From Sisyra terminalis (lineage: Eukaryota > Arthropoda > Insecta > Neuroptera > Sisyridae), in the NCBI GenBank assembly GCA_958496175.1, contig OY292278.1, forward strand, positions 27,528,001 to 27,592,000: DNA of 64,000 bases, read 5' to 3'. Numbering within the stretch: position 1 is the first letter of the stretch; every line of letters begins with the position of its first letter. Below the pieces are notes generated by a model that was not told the origin of the DNA, searched no databases, and was given only the letters and a program-made list of their open reading frames with translations. The position numbers and the translations under genes are program-made. Positions 59,329-64,000 of the stretch are shown piece after piece.

Positions 59329-60532
59329 TTATTCGTTAATTGAAGATTCAATCCATTGTAAATAGTTATTAATATTGATATAAATGTTGGGGTTTTCTCC
59401 AATGCACTCAGATGAGGCATTCGACAAAATTCCAAACACTTGGTCATTATAAATTAATGGTGCTCCAATATCATTCTGTAATATTTAAAACAAATATGAA
59501 AGGGAATGTTATATTCATTTATAACGGAAACTTACCAAACAAGGACCACAGCTATATGCGCTATGTGTAGTACAAAATTGATCATCTCCTATCTGATCCC
59601 ATGTGTATTCACATTCTACAGTAGTAATGGTTCTCAGAGACAAGTATTGCAATATATTAGCATCGGATTGTTTCTAGAAAATTAATTTTAAACTTTACAG
59701 TTTTTAAATCGTTATATAGAAGAACATCTCATAACTGAATATTATTTCGAGTTTGTGCGAAAACGATTACCGCTCAATCGAACGTGTACTATAATTATAC
59801 TGAAAGTTTTCGTAAACTGATATATGTTGGTTCAAGTAGAGCGCTTACGATTGATCGTATCGATATTGCACAATCAAACGATTGAATAATGTTCTAAGGA
59901 TTTTCTTTTTCCCTAACTCCATTCTAACATTAATTGATAACTGTACTAAATAAATTTAGAGTTAATAAAACATAATAAAAAAAAGTTACATTTGTGTCCA
60001 TTACACCCCAACCCATCAGTTCCATATCTACATTTATTGGTACAACACCAGCGGGCAACTGTGCAGGAGTAACTGTATCATTATTTAGTTCTCGTTTCAC
60101 TTTCAGTATTACTAAACTACCATTTATCTTAGTCTTGCCAATGGAGTATAGATTTTCAACAGATTGGTTTGCTAGTTGCAATTCACCGATAAATACTTTA
60201 TATTTATCCATATGGTTTCTAAAAAATAAATAAGTTTAATATTCATAACTCTGTATGTAAAAGTGTACTCTTACTCTTGTATACAAGAACTGTGCGTTAA
60301 AATTGACCATACATCAATGACAACTCCTCCACAAACTACATTATTAGCACTGGTTGGATCTAAAATTGACACAGCATAGGGAAATTGGCCTATTTGTGCA
60401 TCTTGACCTCCTACGATGGCTTCAATAGTCACTATAATGAAAATATTGTATTTTGCCCAGAGAAAATTGATGAAAGCAAAATTTACCAACAAAATATGTG
60501 AGAAGTAGTACTGTTGATAAAATTCGGTACAT
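59329..60532 (-). CDS. Secreted trypsin-fold pseudoprotease, gene B
   Basis: Five exons on the minus strand: 60487-60532, 60275-60431, 59990-60218, 59536-59673 and 59329-59475, each the exact counterpart of gene A. The protein differs from A at only about three positions that I could see: FPYAV instead of FSYAV in exon 2, and SIGKTK for SIAKTK and TVTPAQ for TVSPAQ in exon 3. It carries the same triad replacements (THSSC, SLVILK, NDIGAP), the same signal peptide and the same predicted maturation before IVGG. The frame is intact and all splice sites are kept. Near-identity may mean recent duplication or gene conversion. It faces gene A across the palindrome. Confidence 0.87.
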
Positions 60533-60550
60533 GGTTTTGCCTCTAAAACT

Positions 60551-60582
60551 ACTGATTGTAAACGAATCTTTTTATCTTTATA
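60551..60582 (-). promoter_or_regulatory. Core promoter of gene B
   Basis: The TATAAAG (60576-60582) and TCAGT (60551-60555) boxes of gene A are conserved at the same spacing. Confidence 0.55.
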
Positions 60583-60938
60583 CAACTTTCAAGTATTTGC
60601 GTTTTAATTTATACTAATTTTTAAGGGGAATATATTTACTGAAAAAATACACAGGATATTAGGTACTTGAAAAATTTGATATATATTATCTTGCACTGGA
60701 TATAACAATTCAAACTTTGGTTTGATGGCAGGCAAAGATATATTTTAAATATTTAACTTAGTGAGTAATTTGGAGTGATAACTATTAAAAATTTATTATT
60801 TGTAATGATAAATGATAATACTTTAATTTTTGTTCCAAATATAATTTATTATTTTAAAATTTCGAATTAGATTGATTTTGATTTTTCTAATATAATAATA
60901 TTAATATAATAATTTTAATAGTACTTATAAGTATATAA

Positions 60939-61620
60939 TAGGGTGATATTTTTTTTTTGACTTTTTTTGGTCCCATCGTGAAATTTTGTTGAAAATACCA
61001 AAAAAAAAAATCCCTGAAAGTTTGGGCCCTTATTATTAATTTTAAGTCCTCGACCAAGACGTGTAAAGATTTCCCATTGAAAATACACGGAAACTCTGAT
61101 TTTTTATTTTTAAATTTCTATATCTCAGCGGCATTTCATGGGATCGCTTTTACCGAACATGGTTTTTTCTCAGAATTAAACGCTCTACAAAAGTGTCCAT
61201 TGCGACAAAGTCGTAACTCACACCGGTGAGGTAGTACGGGCCACTGAACCTGATTTTTCCATAAAATTCGCGTTTGTTTTTGCATTTAATTATAAAATTA
61301 TAAATGAAAAACTTGTAGAGAATTTGATTTCCTACAAAAAAGTTCCTGTAGACCAAATCGGGAAGATCAATATTAAACGAAATATTAAGTCCTGAATTTT
61401 ATGGAAAAATCAGGTTCAGTGGCCCGTACTACCTCACCGGCGTGAGTTACGACTTTGTCGCAATGGGCACTTTTGTAGAGCGATGGGAAATCTTTACACG
61501 TCTTGGTCGAGGACTTAAAATTAATATTAAGGGCTCAAACTTTCAGAAATTTTTTTTTTGTTATTTCCAACAAAATTTCACGATGGGATCAAAAAAAAAA
61601 GTAAAAAAAAAATCACCCTA
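60939..61620. mobile_element. hAT-type palindromic MITE, copy 2
   Basis: Ends TAGGGTGA and TCACCCTA, arms as in 12771-13583. The centre is inverted relative to copy 1, and part of the right arm is deleted after TTTTGTAGAGCG at about 61481. Flanks contain GTATATAA on the left and CTATATAA two bases off the right end, so the 8-bp duplication is imperfect. It lies upstream of gene B. Confidence 0.75.
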
Positions 61621-61646
61621 GACTATATAATAATGTTTAATCTTCA

Positions 61647-62150
61647 CTAATATATAAACTTCTTACGCCTGTCTGTACATTTACATTTTTAACCCAATTT
61701 TAGGGTAAATATTGGTTTCGAAATGCTCTTATTCCAAATATAAATTTTTAAAATTTTTGTATGTCTGCCAGTGTGTCTCTGTATTACTAGTGAACGGAAA
61801 AACAGAATTTAATCAAATTTAGTTTTAAGATACCCACTCACATAGGTTAGGTATTTATCATTTCCAAAAAATAATAAGGAAAGATATCCCCTAAGTAAAA
61901 ACAGAGGGCTGAAAAAAAACATTTAGACAAGCGATTTATGTATCGTTGGAAAGGTATTGAAAAGCTAGAAAATAATTTGTATTAATCTTTTCAGTTGTAC
62001 TAATAACTAGGTCAGTAAATTCATTTTAAAATATCCAGAATTGTTTCTTTTTGAAATATAAACATTTTTATTTACAAACAAATATAAGGATTATGAATAT
62101 CTTAACAGTGCATTGGTTTGTATATCTACAGTCATATAAAAAAGAACGCT
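61647..62150 (+). mobile_element. Helitron-like repeat (tentative), copy 2
   Basis: Matches 43842-44345 along its length, starting TTCACTAATATATAAACTTC, with CCAATTTTAGGGTAAATATT and 'cgttggaaaggtattgaaaa'. Same orientation relative to the neighbouring trypsin-fold gene as copy 1. Confidence 0.5.
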
Positions 62151-62169
62151 AATTGAATTTGTATTTTGC

Positions 62170-62455
62170 CACCGTTAATGATTCCACCCAACTCCGCCTT
62201 CCAAGAAACAAATTCACAATTCCTGATAGAGCATAACAAAGGCTACATATATCTCCATCCCATTTTTAACATTGATAAATATTTTATTTATTTTCGAGTC
62301 ACAATTAATAAGTTAATGAGTAATAATATATATTCTATGGCTTCATTTCTTCTTTATTATGCCGCGTTTCAACAGTTTTTGGCTGCAATCATTTGGATTA
62401 CCTGATGATGACCGCTAGAAACTGTCGAAACGCGTCGTAATAATAAAAAAATTGA
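62170..62455 (+). mobile_element. Penelope-like terminal fragment (tentative)
   Basis: Related to 21055-21270 ('gtcacaattaataagttaatgagtaat') and ending with the ribozyme-like core below. No reverse transcriptase is present. The class is inferred from the hammerhead. Confidence 0.45.
62397..62441 (+). ncRNA. Hammerhead-ribozyme-like core
   Basis: CTGATGA at 62402-62408, one extra T, and a stem II of three pairs (GAC 62410-62412 with GTC 62424-62426). GAAA follows at 62427-62430. Stem III is the self-complementary ACGCGT (62430-62435), then C at 62436 as the cleavage position. Stem I is five perfect pairs, ATTAC (62397-62401) with GTAAT (62437-62441). An upstream stretch (62363-62378) can pair 15 of 16 bases with 62419-62434 and would compete with the ribozyme fold. 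As at 55.6 kb, one extra base sits between CTGATGA and stem II. Confidence 0.6.
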
Positions 62456-62659
62456 GTAATAAGACATACATTATTATTCAGTACTCTATCCCATGATTTC
62501 TTAACGTTCCATCAATATTTTAGATGCATTTCCGTCATTTTGTAGAGGTGGGGTTTAAGATATGTAAAGGCATTTTAAATTAAATCATTTCAAAATGCCT
62601 CAAACTGTTTTTTTTAACAGGGAAATATTTGTGAAAATGACAAATAAACTGTATTTGAA

Positions 62660-62692
62660 CGCGATTCACGGCACACCGGTTGCGGAACACTG
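62660..62692 (-). mobile_element. Isolated hAT-like terminus
   Basis: On the minus strand CAGTGTTCCGCAACCGGTGT is followed by GCCGTGAATCGCG, resembling CAGNGNTNC-type hAT ends common in insects. No partner end was located inside the window. Confidence 0.45.
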
Positions 62693-64000
62693 GTTTAACA
62701 ATCCAATCAACCGAGGTCGTGAAGACAGTAAGCATTTATTATTTTAAGACGAGGGTTTTCGGAACCTTATAGTACACATTCCGTTGGAGATTTTTAGCTA
62801 AAAATTTATAAACATACTTTCATTTGCTCACAAAAAAATTCCAATAATAATGCTGAAAAACTAGAACCTCACACGAGAGAATGCCGTTAAAATTTAAGGA
62901 GTCATCTTGAAGTATAGATAGATACGTTTATATGTGCAGCTTTGGTTGCCTAAGCTACTTCATTTAAAACGTATTGAGCAGGGTAGGCTAACTCAATATT
63001 AATTTTTTGTTCCTCGAAAAGGCCTATTTCTTGCTGACAAATCCCGATGGCGCTAGTGCAGTAGCACAGTCGATAATAACGATATATTCTTTTAATCAGT
63101 TTGGATTTAAGCACTATTTTCAAATTTAATTTATTCCTAAAATATTTTATATAGAAAATTGAAAATTTGTTTGAAAATTACATTTTATTAACAAAAATTG
63201 AAATTAAAAACATAACATAATTACGCATTGAAAATTTAAATTGCCTAAAACGAAATATGAAAACTAGACAATGATTTTAGAAATAATAATAATTTTTAGT
63301 TTATCATAGCAAATTTTACATTGTTCAATTTCTTTTAATTGAAGTAAATTACAGGCGACATGTTAAAGTATACTTAAAAATACGTTAATTTGGAAATAAC
63401 AGCTAAATCCTGGAAATTATCCTTCTTGATTGCCATGAATTGCGACGGCTTAGAAAAATCGTCGAATCGTTGCTGAAACAAATTTATTTCACTTAAAAAA
63501 AATTCCAATGAGAGTAATTAGTAAATCCCCAGTTTGAATTTCAAACATATTTGGGTTTGCCACAAAACAGTGGGTCTTAGCTACTAAATAAATACATACC
63601 TTTGTAATAATCTTGAGAAGTAAAAAAATGTATTTGATGGTGACTTTTTAACATAAAACAAACAATACTGCCTACAAAAATACACGCGTTTCCTATAATG
63701 GAAGACCGCGTCAATGAAAATCCATGAAAAAATGCGATTCCAAATAATTAAGATCGATAGCTATTTAGAGCGTCAGTTTTACTTTGAAATGAACAAGTTC
63801 GTTCAGATGATTTCACTACTACCAACATCTTTACTTTTACCAACCTTCTGTTCTTTACCCCAGGTCTGTGCTACTTAAAACTAGAAATGCTTGCCGCGCC
63901 ATCTATATTTGGGAGAGCTAAGTATGAGATTTCGGGTACCAAGTCTGCCATAAGAGTTGACCCCCCTGGTATTGACTATAATCGTTACTCGAATTATTTT
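62693..64000. other. AT-rich DNA to the window end, no gene recognised
   Basis: No open frame with recognisable similarity and no clear repeat. Confidence 0.4.

Larger units (their letters stand above)
58820..60690. repeat. Inverted segmental duplication, arm 2 (contains gene B)
   Basis: Reverse complement of 35725-37595; see that entry. Confidence 0.85.

Noticed and set aside
35879..60532. Active trypsin-like proteases
   Set aside because: The fold and IVGG terminus suggest it, but His, Asp and Ser of the triad are all replaced in all three genes.

Overview
The window is AT-rich animal DNA, very probably from an insect. The evidence is spliced genes with GT..AG introns, jockey-type non-LTR retrotransposon fragments, and Tc1, pogo and hAT-type DNA transposon remnants. 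There is also a tRNA-derived SINE and short secreted trypsin-fold genes. The species or order cannot be read from the sequence. Most of the 64 kb is transposon-derived or featureless; only four host genes can be supported.

Layout. 1-27.4 kb holds no recognisable host gene. It carries SINE copies, several non-autonomous inverted-repeat elements (about 1.4, 1.6, 12.8, 13.6, 15.8, 18.2, 18.4, 23 and 25.4 kb), a Tc1-like remnant and a heat-shock-type promoter module at 8.1 kb. At 27.5-28.2 kb lie the last three exons of a Tat-SF1 (HTATSF1/CUS2) splicing factor gene; its upstream exons were not found. 30.2-34.7 kb holds non-LTR retrotransposon fragments and more inverted-repeat elements. From 35 kb to the end there are three trypsin-like genes: A at 35.9 kb (+), D at 42.5 kb (-) and B at 59.3 kb (-). 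They share a five-exon structure and all three have lost the whole catalytic triad, so they are predicted secreted pseudoproteases. A and B are a near-identical inverted duplication.

Between D and B lies the most striking object: a 10.9-kb palindrome (45064-55991), two 5458-bp arms around a 12-nt spacer. The ends are pogo-type terminal repeats flanked by TA. Each arm carries nested elements: a pogo transposase N-terminus, a Penelope-like fragment with a hammerhead-ribozyme-like core, a promoter module with a perfect heat-shock element plus TATA and initiator, a small MITE, and one unit of the foldback array found at 40.8-42.1 kb. Both copies of the promoter point at the centre, so read-through transcripts would be long hairpins. 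A second hammerhead-like core lies at 62.4 kb, and a second pair of heat-shock elements at 35.2 kb just upstream of gene A.

How it may fit together (inference). The trypsin-fold family appears to have expanded in a transposon-dense region where inverted duplications are common. Genes D and B have the same Helitron-like repeat at a comparable upstream distance, which suggests it travelled with the gene. The palindrome may be a genuine foldback composite transposon or partly an assembly artefact. Its ends at terminal repeats with TA flanks favour the former, but long reads are needed to decide.
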